Part shown: one piece after another, positions 8,149 through 19,676 of the stretch | Position numbering within the stretch: the first letter of the stretch is position 1 | Layout: the number at the start of each line of letters is the position of its first letter | From: Archaeoglobales archaeon | GTDB taxonomy: Archaea; Halobacteriota; Archaeoglobi; Archaeoglobales; Archaeoglobaceae | Reading direction: 5' to 3' | DNA: 64,000 nucleotides | NCBI GenBank assembly: GCA_011605865.1 | Contig: JAAOZI010000031.1 | Span: 1 to 64,000 of the forward strand | Position numbers and translations under genes: made by a program | The notes under the pieces: model-generated | Told to the model about the DNA's origin: nothing | Database searches by the model: none | Seen by the model: only the letters and a program-made list of their open reading frames with translations

Positions 8149-9069
8149 GATTGGCAATTGTGGTTCCGGTCTCCCCTTTTGAGCCAGAAAAGGCTTTGAA
8201 AGACAGCATAGAACATGTAAAGGGGATTGCAAAACACTTTAATTGTAGTATTGTTTACGTTATTGACAAAAATTCTGAAAAAGATGAAAGGGTGAGGATT
8301 GCAAAGGAAATGGGAGTTGAAGTTATAGAGAGGAACGGAAGAAGGGGTAAAAGAGCAGGAGCTATAAACGATGCTATTGATTATTTGAAGAAAAATCCGC
8401 CGGATTTTGTGCTTATATTGGATATAGACTCGAGAACTGACGTGGAAACGATTTCAAACTGCATCAAAGCCCTTTCGATGGATAGTGAAGTATACATAGC
8501 TTCTGCAAGGAGATTTGTCTTGAATGGCTCAGGTCTCCTGCCCGAAACAATCGAGGCCGAGTACAGGTTTATAAATTTTCTACTTAAAAAAAGCTCATTC
8601 AAGCAGTTTAATGGTTTAATAGGAGTTTTAAGATACGAAATTCTCTGCGAGAGATTGAATGAAGATGCAGTGGCTGAAGATGCCGATTTTGCTACGAGAA
8701 TGCATGCTAAACGCCTAAGAGGGCTAATGGTTGAGGGTGCCTTTTTCGAACAGGCTCCAATAAGCTGGAAAGATTTTTATAAACAAAGAAAAAGATGGTA
8801 CTATGGCGGTTTGCAACTCTGGAAATACAGAAAAGAAATAATAAAGAACGAGGAGGTAAGATTATCATGGTTTTTGGCATTAACGGTTACCTATTTTCCA
8901 ATTCTCTTAATTCCTCTGTTACCTATTGCATTTTTTGCAATCCTGATTTATTACAGGAAAGTATCCAAGCTGAAGATAGCGATCGGTCTGATTGTTTATT
9001 CGATGGTTCTACAGGTTTCTGCGATTTCGGCCCTTTGGGACTTTTTAAGAAAAAAGGAGGCAGAATGGG

Positions 9070-9089
<20 letters not shown>
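8145..9089 (+). CDS. Membrane-bound family 2 glycosyltransferase
   Basis: A 314-residue inverting GT-A glycosyltransferase. The N-terminal strand [14 protein letters not shown] opens the nucleotide-sugar domain, [10 protein letters not shown] holds the metal-binding DxD-type motif, [12 protein letters not shown] is the ED acceptor motif, and QRKRWYYGG fits the Q-x-x-R-W motif of processive or membrane GT2 enzymes. Two hydrophobic segments near 245-300 should anchor it in the membrane. The ATG overlaps the gatB stop (ATGA), and the next gene encodes a membrane-anchored extracytoplasmic protein, suggesting a role at the cell surface. Donor and acceptor cannot be told from sequence. Confidence 0.82.
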
Positions 9090-11149
<2,060 letters not shown>

Positions 11150-11153
<4 letters not shown>

Positions 11154-13141
11154 GTTGGTTAATCATAACCGAGAAACAGAAGGCAGCAGAAAGAATTGCA
11201 AATATATTATTTAATGATATTAAAAGATTAAAAAAAGGAAATATAGTCTTTTTTTATTCCCCTTCATCTAATGCGTATGTAATCGGGCTGAAGGGACATA
11301 TAGTTGAACTAGATTTTCCAAAAGAGTACAGCAATTGGATTAAAACTGATTTAAATGAGCTGATAAATGCAAAACCTATCAGAGTTGAGAAAGAAAAGGA
11401 AATAATAACCCTTCTAAAGGAAATCGCAAAAAAAGTAGAGAAAGTTACAATTGCAACTGATTACGACAGGGAAGGAGAGTTAATCGGTTTAGAAGCCCTT
11501 GAAGTTCTTAGAGGAGTTAACAGGAATATTAAGTTTGATAGAGCACGATTTAGCGCGATAACTAGGGAAGAAATACTTAAAGCCTTTTCAAACCTTGAGA
11601 AAGTCGATTTTAATCTTGCTTTTTCCGCTCTTGCTAGGCATGAGATAGATCTTGTATGGGGCGCAGTTTTAACAAGGTTAGTTTCCTTAAGCTCGGGAAG
11701 ACTTGGTAAAGATTTTCTAAGTGTTGGTAGGGTTCAGACTCCCACTTTAAGGCTTATAGTTGAGAGGGAGAGAGAAATAGAAAATTTTAAGCCCGAAAAA
11801 TACTATGAGATATTCATAGATCTGGGTTTCCTTGCAAGGCATCCCTCGAGGTACAAGGATCTGGAATCGGCAAAGAAGGTTTTATCCCAGATAGGGGATT
11901 TTGCAACTGTAAAGGAATTCGAAGTGAAAAGAAAAATCGAGTCGAAGCCAATACCATTCAACACAACCGAATTTCTGCGAGAGGCTTCCAGGATCATGTC
12001 CCCGCATAGAGCAATGGAAATAGCTGAGAACCTGTATATCAACGGGTACATCAGCTATCCAAGGACTGATAACACAGTTTATCCGGAAACCCTTGACTTG
12101 ATCGGAATTGTAAGGAGTTTTTTGAACAGTTATTTTTCAAAGGAAGCGAAATATGTTTTGGGTCAGAAGAAAATCGAACCCTCTAGAGGTAAAAAGAAGA
12201 CAACAGATCATCCGCCGATACATCCAACTGCTGTTGCGGATAAAGGCAATCTTACAAGGGAGGAATGGGCTATTTATGAGCTCATTGTTCGTAGGTTTTT
12301 TGCGACTCTGGCAAGTGATGCGATTTGGGAAATAAGAGTTGCAGAGCTGGAGAGCAATGGAATAAAATTCATATCTGTCGGAAGAAAGTTAGTCGAGTTG
12401 GGTTGGAGAAAAGTCTATCCGTACTCGAATGTCGAGGAAGTGGAGATACCCGTACTTAAGATTGGGGATAAATTGAGAATAAGGGAGAAAAAAATCGAAG
12501 AAAAGAAGACAAAACCCCCTCCAAGATTCACACCTTCTGCCTTGATAAAGCTAATGGAGAGATTGAATCTTGGGACTAAATCCACAAGACATGAGATAAT
12601 AAAGAAGCTGATCAGCAGAGGATATATAAAAGGAAATCCGTACAGAGCTACTCCTTTGGCCTTTGCAGTTATAGATGTCTTAAAGGAAAAAGTTGAGACA
12701 ATTACGCTTCCAGAGATGACAGCAAAGCTTGAGAAGGAATTGGATGAGATTGCTGAGGGGAAAAAAACAAAATCTGAGGTAGTTTTAGGATCTAGAAAAA
12801 TTCTGGCAGAAATAATAGGCAGGATGGGTAACTTGGAGAAACTTAAGGCACTCAAAACACTTAAAAGCTTGGAGCCCGGGAAGAATGAGAAAGTTATTGG
12901 AAAATGTCCGGTCTGCGGAAAAGAAATAGCTATAAAAAGAGCGAGAAAAAGGTTTGTTGGATGTACGAATTATCCAAATTGCAGGTTTTCTGTTCCTTTA
13001 CCTCAAAAAGGAACGATTTACATAACCTCGAGGACTTGTGAAAAACATGGTGTCAGAATTCTGAAAATCAGGGGGAGTAAGTGGGCTTTTTGTCCAATCT
13101 GCAACTATGAAAATTTGAGTGGAGGTATTCAGGCCCAATAA
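11150..13141 (+). CDS. topA: Type IA DNA topoisomerase
   Basis: A 663-residue DNA topoisomerase I/III that relaxes negative supercoils through a 5'-phosphotyrosine link. The Toprim domain opens with LIITEKQKAAERIA and has the metal triad in ATDYDREGELIG (residues 102-113). The catalytic tyrosine is Y303 in GYISYPRTDNTVYPE, and the gate domain includes LSVGRVQTPTL (190-200) and LGTKSTRHEIIKKLISRGYI. The C-terminal tail has zinc-ribbon cysteines: CPVCG, CTNYPNC, then CEKHG and CPICN. No helicase domain is present, so it is not reverse gyrase. It overlaps the KH gene by 4 bp. Confidence 0.93.
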
Positions 13142-13149
13142 ACCAAAAG

Positions 13150-13290
13150 TGCTTAAGTGAGCTGCTCCATGGCTAAAGCCGGGAGCTTCCAGCGTTTAGC
13201 TGGGGCTTTACGCCTCCAGCCTCATCTGCTATTTAAGTTTTGCCCATTCATCCAGAGCTAAAGCTCTGGGTTTTCTGTGCACCTATTCTT
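13150..13290 (-). mobile_element. IS200/IS605-type deletion derivative, second subfamily
   Basis: About 140 bp. In minus orientation the left end holds the hairpin CAGAGCTTTAGCTCTG followed by a short AT-rich stretch (aaaacttaaata). The right part reads GATGAGGCTGGAGGCGTAAAGCC and then CGCTGGAAGCTCC and ends in CAGCTCACTT. The plan is the same as in the derivatives at 0.4, 28.3 and 56.5 kb, but the hairpins differ (GGAGCTTCCAGCG and CCATGGCTAAAGCCGGG instead of CGCCTTTAAAGGCG), so it comes from a different source element. No coding sequence remains. Confidence 0.6.
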
Positions 13291-13486
13291 ATAAAACGCT
13301 CAACGAGTACTTCGAACTTTTAAATGGTATGAGCTACAATTCGAAATCAAAAACTTTTCTCCACAAAAAATGCTAGGAAGTTCTTCAATCTGAACAGCCT
13401 TAATCCAGACAGCAAGGAATAAGCAGTCAAGATTCTGAAGAACTTTGAAGGAAAACAAGAAAGAGATTGTGAAACAAACTCACTTT
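13291..13486 (+). other. Non-coding gap with a decayed open frame
   Basis: Plus strand frames read YKTLNEYFELLNGMSYNSK and, after shifts, KILKNFEGKQERDCETN, which look like pieces of one former protein. Stops occur every 20-30 codons. I cannot assign the family; it may be the former cargo or transposase of the neighbouring element. Nothing functional is visible. Confidence 0.3.
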
Positions 13487-14206
13487 TCATAGATTAGAGC
13501 CTAGAACTTTTATGGCCTCTTTAACAATTTCAACACAATTCTTTGCACTTTCTTTTGCCCTCTTTATTATTTCTTCGTAGTCCACGCTTGCGCTCCTTAC
13601 TCCATGGGCGTAATTGTCGATTGTGCAAATTATGGCGTATTTAATTCCCAACTCTTTTGCGACAGTTGCCTCACTTCCCGCAGTCATCCCAACGCAGTCT
13701 GCAAAATTCTTTATCATCGCTATCTCTGCCCTAGTCTCAAGCCTTGGTCCCCTTGTCTGGAAGTAGACCCCTCTGTCAATAACCGGGAGCTTTGAAATTC
13801 TTTTGGCGATGTCTATTAGGGTTCTCCTTATCTCTTCGTCAAACCCGGGTGTTATGTAAACGAGGGAGTTATTGAAAACGGTTACACCGCTAAAAAAGTC
13901 AATGTAATCGTGTGGAATCATTACGGCTGGAATTTCTATGTCTTCTCTCAGACTGCCAGCGGAACCCATAGCAACGACTTTCCTTACGCCGAGGGACTTT
14001 AGGGCATAGAAATTGGCCTGATGGTTTATTCTGTGCGGCGGTCTATCTTTTTTTCTTCCATGTCTCTGAATCAACGCTACTTTTATACCGTTCAAAATTC
14101 CCACATCGATTTCCGCTAGACCAAAAGGGGTCTGAACCTCAAGCTCTTTTTTGTCTTCTAGTAGGTTTGCCTCTAATAGATGGGTACCCCCTATTACTCC
14201 TATCAT
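13487..14206 (-). CDS. mtnP: 5'-methylthioadenosine/6-oxopurine nucleoside phosphorylase
   Basis: A 239-residue PNP/MTAP-family phosphorylase that splits a purine nucleoside (methylthioadenosine, methylthioinosine or inosine/guanosine) with phosphate, for methionine and purine salvage. The phosphate loop is IGVIGGTHLL with QRHGRKKDRPPHRINHQANF, followed by VVAMGSAGSL, TRGPRLETRAEI and GMTAGSEATVAKE. The base-binding loop reads TIDNYAHG; an Asn here, where MTAPs have Asp-x-Asp, hints at 6-oxopurine bases, but that is inference. It begins after a clear GGAGG ribosome-binding site, 15 bp below a small ORF in the DNA polymerase D operon. Confidence 0.85.
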   Translation of the reverse strand: MIGVIGGTHLLEANLLEDKKELEVQTPFGLAEIDVGILNGIKVALIQRHGRKKDRPPHRINHQANFYALKSLGVRKVVAMGSAGSLREDIEIPAVMIPHDYIDFFSGVTVFNNSLVYITPGFDEEIRRTLIDIAKRISKLPVIDRGVYFQTRGPRLETRAEIAMIKNFADCVGMTAGSEATVAKELGIKYAIICTIDNYAHGVRSASVDYEEIIKRAKESAKNCVEIVKEAIKVLGSNL

Positions 14207-14221
14207 CTTCTCAGCCTCCTG

Positions 14222-14416
14222 TCAGAGTCTTGACATCTTTCTGCAACCTTTTTCATCTCGAGAATTCTCGAAATTTAGCACTAGCGCTGATATGTTTCCC
14301 ACGAGGTTCCACAGTGCAATTATTTTTTTGGATCGAAAGCTGTCTTCGAGTACCTGCATTGCAACTTTTCTGCCAAGTCTTTCTGCGTAATTCCAATCCA
14401 TTACTGCAAATTTCAT
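14222..14416 (-). CDS. Small conserved-position hypothetical protein
   Basis: A 64-residue frame whose ATG directly follows the PolD small-subunit TGA without a gap, and whose stop lies 15 bp before the next gene. This placement in a tight operon supports it being real, although the protein is not recognised. It starts MKFAVMDWNYAERLG, has an amphipathic helix-like middle (RSKKIIALWNLVGNISALVL) and a basic tail (DEKGCRKMSRL). No motif or membrane signal is evident. It could instead be a translated leader for the downstream phosphorylase. Confidence 0.45.
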   Translation of the reverse strand: MKFAVMDWNYAERLGRKVAMQVLEDSFRSKKIIALWNLVGNISALVLNFENSRDEKGCRKMSRL

Positions 14417-15907
14417 TCAACCACCGCCGAAATTTATCCTGTAAACTTTATCTCCAAAGTAAACTGCAACATTGCAAGGTATCGGGTTCAGATTTATCTT
14501 TTTTTGAAACTCTGTTTGCGCCTGCCAAGTGGAAGAGTTCACCAAAAAGACACCCCTATAAAATCCCGTGCCATAAGTGTGGACGTGTCCACTATGCAAA
14601 ACGTCGGGAAGTTCATCAATAACGAGCAAGTCTTCTTTTGAGGGAGCTATTGGGCTTCTTCCGCCGTATAGTGGACAGAGATGCCTCCTCTTAAGGAGTT
14701 CTTCCATTGCTTTATGCGGATATTCATAACTGAGCCTTGGTATTTTGGTGACCAAATCATCAAGACTTCTTCCATGGTAGATCAAAACCCTTAAACCCTC
14801 AAGTTCGACGAAGGCTGGATTGCCTAGATTTTTCACATTACTCGGGAAAAGGTTTGAGAACTCTTTTGGCAGACACGGTTGCGGTTCGGCCTGTCTGACA
14901 GCATCGTGATTTCCTGGAGAGATTAGGACTGTTATATCTTTTCTTATATCGTCTAAATGCATTGCAGCAACTTCGTACTGTTCGTAAACATCGATTATGG
15001 CCAACTCTTTTTCCTGATCGGGATAAACGCCCACACCATCAACTATGTCTCCGGCAACTATCAAATACTTCACTTTTTCTGCTATTTTGTTAAGTTCAGC
15101 ATTCTCACTTTCGCAGTTGAGCCATTCTATAAAGTTTTTCCAGCTATCTTCTAGAAAGCCTTTGCTACCGAAGTGCGTATCGGAAATAAAGACTACTCCA
15201 AAATCGATGGGTTTTATCTCTCCATTTGTTGGACAATCAGGGAAAACTATTCTGTCTACGATCATTGAACTTCCTTTCAAAGTACCCGTTACTGCTATCA
15301 CTTCGTCTCCTAGCAGTTCTCTCGCTACCTCTGCACATTTTCCAGAAGCAATACAGTTTATAGTACCTGTCTGGTCCTCCAGTTCAATCACAACGCTTTC
15401 TTTCTTGTCAAAAACGTTATTGACCATTCCAATTACACTAACATTTTCTCCGCGGATTCTGCCAAGGTCTTTTATTTTAACTGAGTGAACTCTTCCTCTA
15501 AAGATTCTGCCAATCTTTTCCAGCCGTGAGTTAAAATAAGCAACAAAGTCTTCGATTGTTCCTTGCACGAAACTATTGTTTACATCTTTCAAAATCTTCA
15601 CTCTCTCTATTTTTTCCTCTTTTTTATCCTCTTTAGTTACCTCTCTTTTCTTTGGGGCTTTTTCTAAATTTTTCAAGGCCATTAGGACGTCTTCTTCACA
15701 TATTATGAACTTGTTTTTTGAAATCTTGCATATTTCGGCTATTAGTAGATCCGGATCACTAAAGGAGACTACCATTTTTGCCGCTTCTGGGCTAACGTTG
15801 AAACCACGGACCAAGAATTTTTTAACAACCATCGTTGTATCGATACCTTTAACAGTCTTTTGCAAGCTTTCGTTCATGTCAAGCAACTCTAAAGCTTTCA
15901 GGTTCAT
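14417..15907 (-). CDS. polB: DNA polymerase D small subunit (DP1)
   Basis: The 496-residue proofreading subunit of the euryarchaeal replicative polymerase PolD. An N-terminal helical region is followed by a charged linker (residues ~105-125, Lys/Glu-rich), an OB fold (about 155-235, NVSVIGMVNNVFDKKESVV) and a calcineurin-like 3'-5' exonuclease domain. The exonuclease motifs are complete: FISDTHFGSKGF, VAGDIVDGVGVYPDQ, ISPGNHDAVR, LIYHGRSLDD and LHSGHVHTYGTGFY. ATG 15907 is preferred; a second ATG at 15877 would avoid overlap with the divergent signal peptidase. The catalytic subunit DP2 is not in the window. Confidence 0.95.
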   Translation of the reverse strand: MNLKALELLDMNESLQKTVKGIDTTMVVKKFLVRGFNVSPEAAKMVVSFSDPDLLIAEICKISKNKFIICEEDVLMALKNLEKAPKKREVTKEDKKEEKIERVKILKDVNNSFVQGTIEDFVAYFNSRLEKIGRIFRGRVHSVKIKDLGRIRGENVSVIGMVNNVFDKKESVVIELEDQTGTINCIASGKCAEVARELLGDEVIAVTGTLKGSSMIVDRIVFPDCPTNGEIKPIDFGVVFISDTHFGSKGFLEDSWKNFIEWLNCESENAELNKIAEKVKYLIVAGDIVDGVGVYPDQEKELAIIDVYEQYEVAAMHLDDIRKDITVLISPGNHDAVRQAEPQPCLPKEFSNLFPSNVKNLGNPAFVELEGLRVLIYHGRSLDDLVTKIPRLSYEYPHKAMEELLKRRHLCPLYGGRSPIAPSKEDLLVIDELPDVLHSGHVHTYGTGFYRGVFLVNSSTWQAQTEFQKKINLNPIPCNVAVYFGDKVYRINFGGG

Positions 15908-16433
15908 AAAGGATTTGGTCTCCACAGTTTTAATGTTGGTAGCTGTAATCGCCATTGGAATAGCAATAACCGGTTGTTGGCCTTTTATGGTAGCCGTGGA
16001 ATCGGGAAGTATGCAGCCAAATCTAATGCCGGGTGACGTTGTCATTTTGATGCATCCGAGTAGGGTTGGATTAGTTACTTGGGAGGAAGGGAAAGAAAAA
16101 GGTTACAAAAGTTTTGGGGACTATGGTGATGTAATTGTTTATTACCCAAATGGAAACGGAAAGCCGGTGATACACAGAGCGATTGCATATGTTGAGAAGG
16201 GAGAGAAAATTCCGATTCTTTCTAAAGGAGAACTAGTTTACTCCGAAAATGTGGCAATTATCTCCGGATATATAACACAGGGGGATGCAAATAGAATTCC
16301 GGATCAGCTCGCTTTGGTTAAAATTTCTGGGAAAACTGAACAGTTGATGCCCGTTCAGAAGGATTGGATCATAGGAGTTGCAAAATTTAGGATACCCCTG
16401 ATAGGGTATTTCAGACTTCTCATTCCCATATAG
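15876..16433 (+). CDS. Signal peptidase I (archaeal Sec11-type)
   Basis: Membrane serine protease of 185 residues that removes signal peptides. An N-terminal transmembrane helix (VSTVLMLVAVIAIGIAITG) is followed by the catalytic serine in VESGSMQPNLMPGDVVIL, the partner histidine in GKPVIHRAIAYV (archaeal/ER type uses Ser-His, not Ser-Lys), and the conserved YITQGDANRIPDQ. A second hydrophobic stretch ends the protein (IPLIGYFRLLIPI). The start overlaps the divergent DP1 gene, and the stop overlaps the end of sepS by 14 bp. The frame is open much further upstream, but that part is antisense to DP1 and not part of the protein. Confidence 0.9.
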   Translation: MSSNSKAFRFIKDLVSTVLMLVAVIAIGIAITGCWPFMVAVESGSMQPNLMPGDVVILMHPSRVGLVTWEEGKEKGYKSFGDYGDVIVYYPNGNGKPVIHRAIAYVEKGEKIPILSKGELVYSENVAIISGYITQGDANRIPDQLALVKISGKTEQLMPVQKDWIIGVAKFRIPLIGYFRLLIPI

Positions 16434-18024
16434 CCCTAACTTTCACAAACATTGGACCGCGGATATCTATTTTACCTCCTTTCCATACTATGTATCTCCT
16501 AACATTTTCCTGAATCTGCAGGTTTATGCTTGACAGCCCCTCAACGTTCCTCACTCTTATTACTACCTCTCCTTCCCCTTTAATAGCTGAATCCTCTATT
16601 CTCTTTGAAGCTAGGAAAGCAAAGGAATCTATATACCTGATCCCGCAGTTTACACCCTCATCGAAGATTTTTTTAAATTCCTCAGATCTTGGAATACCAT
16701 ATACACTGCCGTTGTATACTACAATTTCGTTTGCGAATGCCGGACCGCATAGATTGGCACCCTCTTCATTCTCTTCAACGAAAACCCTCAATTTTTTACC
16801 GTAAATCTCCCCTTCAAATGCTAGGAAACTGCAGGGTCCTTTAGCGTTGGCGTTCTCTTCAGCTATTTTTGCTATCCTTTTGGCAATTTCATAACCAACA
16901 TCTGTCTTTGGGACTTCTTTTATTTTTATGGATCTGGCTATATCCAAATCGCTGAGCTTAATTTCTCCGTAAAGCTGTGGATAAACCAGCTTTCTTATAT
17001 CGTCGTATCCAAATAGAATCATTGCAAGTCTCTCTACACCCAGTCCAAGGTTCATGACTGGATATTCTATTCCATATTCAGCTAAAGCTGTAGGAGAATA
17101 AATTCCAAAAGTTGCAATTTCAACCCAACCATCACTGTATTTTGTTTTTGACCCAACAAGTTTTGGATGAAAGGCGTAAACTTCTGTTTGTGTGAAAGGA
17201 ATGTAATATTTACTTCTTTTTTCATCTAGCCTGAACCTGAATTTCTCGAATCCAAATTGTTTAAGCAAAGATTCTGCTACGGCTTTTCCATCGTCGACGT
17301 TTACATCTTCATCAACGACAACGCAGCTTGCGGAAAAGTAGCTGTAGAGCCTTGTAGCATCCTCTCCCTGTTCTTTTCTAAAACATCTGTCAATGCTGAA
17401 GAGTTTTATCGGTAAAGGAAGCTTGTCTGCCAGTTCACTTAAAGTTATAAACCACCCGGTGGTCATATGGCTTCTAAGCGTAAGCTTGCTCGGTTCTGGT
17501 TTGAGTTCCTTGAATTCTGGAAACACTTCATCAAGAATCCTGATAGCTGTCAGGTCATCCGTTCCCAGTTTTTTTGCGATTTCGTAACTTAGATCATCTC
17601 CGTCTATCTTTCCCTTTTTGTATAGGTGGAAAATTCTCCTAAGCTCCTCTTCGCTGAAATCTTTGCCTATAATATCCCTTATTTTCTGCACTTTTTCGGC
17701 AGAAATTCCGATATTTGGTTTTGGAAGAGATGCAAGATAAAAGCAGCGATCCAAAACGGCCAAAGCCTCTTTTCCAAACTGCTTTTTAACGTGAACATCT
17801 TCAACTATTATTGGATTGACAACTTCTCTGAAGCCCATGGATATATATGCTCTCCTGAGCATTTCTATGGTTTTGAAAACTGGATGCTCTTCTCCGTAAT
17901 GGTAGCCGATTCTTGGGTAGAGCTTGTTTGGATCCCTAGTTGAGATTATTTCTTGGCCTGCAAGCCAAGCCTTCTCGAAGTCTCTCTCTGCAAGCTCCTT
18001 GAACTTTCTCGCATCAAATCTCAT
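16420..18024 (-). CDS. sepS: O-phosphoseryl-tRNA(Cys) synthetase (SepRS)
   Basis: Class II synthetase of 534 residues that charges tRNA(Cys) with O-phosphoserine, the first step of the indirect cysteine route found in methanogens and Archaeoglobus. The start RFDARKFKELAERDFEKAW is characteristic. Motif 2 and the phosphoserine pocket lie in LRSHMTTGWFITLSELADKL and SIDRCFRKEQGEDATRLYSY, and motif 3 in PVMNLGLGVERLAMILFG. The C-terminal anticodon-binding region is complete. SepCysS, the partner that makes Cys-tRNA, is not in this window. The gene is convergent with the signal peptidase and divergent from rnp4 across a 46 bp spacer. Confidence 0.95.
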   Translation of the reverse strand: MRFDARKFKELAERDFEKAWLAGQEIISTRDPNKLYPRIGYHYGEEHPVFKTIEMLRRAYISMGFREVVNPIIVEDVHVKKQFGKEALAVLDRCFYLASLPKPNIGISAEKVQKIRDIIGKDFSEEELRRIFHLYKKGKIDGDDLSYEIAKKLGTDDLTAIRILDEVFPEFKELKPEPSKLTLRSHMTTGWFITLSELADKLPLPIKLFSIDRCFRKEQGEDATRLYSYFSASCVVVDEDVNVDDGKAVAESLLKQFGFEKFRFRLDEKRSKYYIPFTQTEVYAFHPKLVGSKTKYSDGWVEIATFGIYSPTALAEYGIEYPVMNLGLGVERLAMILFGYDDIRKLVYPQLYGEIKLSDLDIARSIKIKEVPKTDVGYEIAKRIAKIAEENANAKGPCSFLAFEGEIYGKKLRVFVEENEEGANLCGPAFANEIVVYNGSVYGIPRSEEFKKIFDEGVNCGIRYIDSFAFLASKRIEDSAIKGEGEVVIRVRNVEGLSSINLQIQENVRRYIVWKGGKIDIRGPMFVKVRAIWE

Positions 18025-18070
18025 ATCACTCCTTACTCGGATAGTTATTTATTCTTGTCGTATTTTCTAT

Positions 18071-18373
18071 ATGCTCAAGAGGGAGAGAGAAAAAGAGAGG
18101 CAGATTGCAATGGAGAGGATAATTTACTTAATAGAAAGAGCTCAGAAATTCAAAAACATCGATTATGAGCTCGCTCGAAGATACATCGAGCTTGCAAGGA
18201 ATATTTCTATGAAATATCGTATTAGAATTCCAAAGAAATACAAACTTTTATTCTGCAAAAAATGTCTTTATCCTTATCGTTCGGATCGTTTCAGGGTTAG
18301 AATTCACAAATCTTCTGTGATAATAACCTGTTTGAACTGCTCAAATGTGAGGAGATTCCAACTGAGGGGATGA
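18071..18373 (+). CDS. rnp4: RNase P protein component 4 (Rpp21 homologue)
   Basis: A 100-residue subunit of archaeal RNase P, which trims the 5' leader of pre-tRNA together with the catalytic RNA and Rpp29. N-terminal helices (KREREKERQIAMERIIYLIE and DYELARRYIELARNI) lead to a zinc ribbon with CKKC and CLNC and the intervening basic strand YPYRSDRFRVRIHK. This is the standard Rpp21/Rnp4 arrangement. ATG 18071 fits the family length; the open frame further upstream is antisense to sepS. The next gene starts one base after the stop. Confidence 0.9.
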   Translation: MLKREREKERQIAMERIIYLIERAQKFKNIDYELARRYIELARNISMKYRIRIPKKYKLLFCKKCLYPYRSDRFRVRIHKSSVIITCLNCSNVRRFQLRG

Positions 18374-18374
18374 G

Positions 18375-19676
18375 ATGGATTTAGGAGAATTTGAGGTTTA
18401 CAGGATAGACAGCTATGGATACGACGAAACCCCTAAGACAATCGCCCCAAAGAGCAGGAATTTCATTGTTTTTAAGCCAAGAAATGCGATTGAAGTATCA
18501 AAAATACTGAAATTTGCAAATGAGAGAAAAATTCCGGTTTTTGTTAGGGGAGGAGGTACGGGGCTAAGTGCAGGAGCTGTTCCGACGCTAGATGGAATTC
18601 TTATCTCGACCGAGAGGATGAAAGAAATAGAAATCGATGTTCGGAACAGATTAGCCATATGTGAGGCAGGCGTCACTCTCGATGAGCTTACGAAAGCAGC
18701 AGAAAAGCATGGGCTCAGTTTTCCGCCAAAACCGGGAGCCGAAAATGCTACAGTGGGAGGCATGATAGCAACAAATGCCGGGGGAGTTAGGGCGATGAAA
18801 TTTGGAGTTATTAGGAACTACGTTCTTGGACTTGAAATCGTCTTGCCGGATGGTAGGATTATGAAGTTTGGCGGAAAGACAATTAAAAATTCCGCTGGTT
18901 ATCCTTTACTCCAGCTTTTTATCGGCAGTGAGGGGACTCTTGGAGTTATAACTAAGGCAATAATCCGCCTTTTTCCTCAGTTAAGGGATATGAGCATGCT
19001 GGCTATTCCTTTCAGAAACATCGAGGATGCGATGGAATATTCAATTGAGACTTGTAGAAAATTGACCCCACTTGGACTTGAATACATGGAAAAAAGGGCT
19101 GTAGAAATCGGAGAAAGTGTTAGCGGGAAAAGATGGGTTAGCAAGGAGGGTGAAGCTCATATTCTTTCCATATTTGAACACAAATGGGAAGCCGAGGAAA
19201 GTGCTGAAATAGCATACAGCTGTAATGCCGTAGATGTTTTTCTGGCCAGTCCAAAGGAGCAGAGGGATCTATTAGACATAAGAAGCAAGATTTACCTTGG
19301 AATTAAAAATAGGATCATCGAAATCCTGGATATCTGCGTTCCACCGGCATCAATATTAGAATACCTTCGAAAAAGCGACGAAATTGCAAGAAAGTATGGT
19401 ATAGATGTTATAACCTACGGCCACGTTGGTGACGGTAATTTGCATCAGCATCCGTTAATCTTTGAAGGCTGGGAAAGGGTTTACTGGAATTTTAGGAGAG
19501 AAATAATGAGACTTGCAGTTGAAATGGACGGAACCATAAGCGGAGAACATGGAATCGGAGAAATAAAGAGAGATGAGCTCGCAGAGCTTTTTCCTGAGCA
19601 GTACAGTATAATGAGAAAAATAAAAGAAATCTTTGATCCTAACGGTATTCTGAATCCTGGAAAGATATTTAAATGA
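18375..19676 (+). CDS. FAD-linked oxidase, D-lactate/glycolate dehydrogenase-like
   Basis: A 433-residue VAO-family flavoprotein. The FAD-binding PP-loop is VFVRGGGTGLSAGAVP (about 53-68); KPGAENATVGGMIATNAGG and GSEGTLGVITKAIIRL complete the N-terminal domain. The cap/C-terminal part has VITYGHVGDGNLHQHP, with catalytic metal-site histidines, and SGEHGIGEIKRDEL. These match D-lactate dehydrogenase (cytochrome-type) and GlcD. Archaeoglobales use such enzymes in lactate oxidation, but here the gene lies alone after rnp4, without an FeS partner or lactate permease, so the substrate (D-lactate, glycolate or another 2-hydroxy acid) is open. Confidence 0.85.
   Translation: MDLGEFEVYRIDSYGYDETPKTIAPKSRNFIVFKPRNAIEVSKILKFANERKIPVFVRGGGTGLSAGAVPTLDGILISTERMKEIEIDVRNRLAICEAGVTLDELTKAAEKHGLSFPPKPGAENATVGGMIATNAGGVRAMKFGVIRNYVLGLEIVLPDGRIMKFGGKTIKNSAGYPLLQLFIGSEGTLGVITKAIIRLFPQLRDMSMLAIPFRNIEDAMEYSIETCRKLTPLGLEYMEKRAVEIGESVSGKRWVSKEGEAHILSIFEHKWEAEESAEIAYSCNAVDVFLASPKEQRDLLDIRSKIYLGIKNRIIEILDICVPPASILEYLRKSDEIARKYGIDVITYGHVGDGNLHQHPLIFEGWERVYWNFRREIMRLAVEMDGTISGEHGIGEIKRDELAELFPEQYSIMRKIKEIFDPNGILNPGKIFK

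Noticed and set aside
15576-15875. 100-codon N-terminal extension of the signal peptidase frame
   Set aside because: Antisense to conserved DP1 sequence; the signal peptidase family begins near its first membrane helix.
14417-15907. Replication origin near the PolD small-subunit gene
   Set aside because: No orc1/cdc6 gene and no cluster of origin-like repeats were seen.
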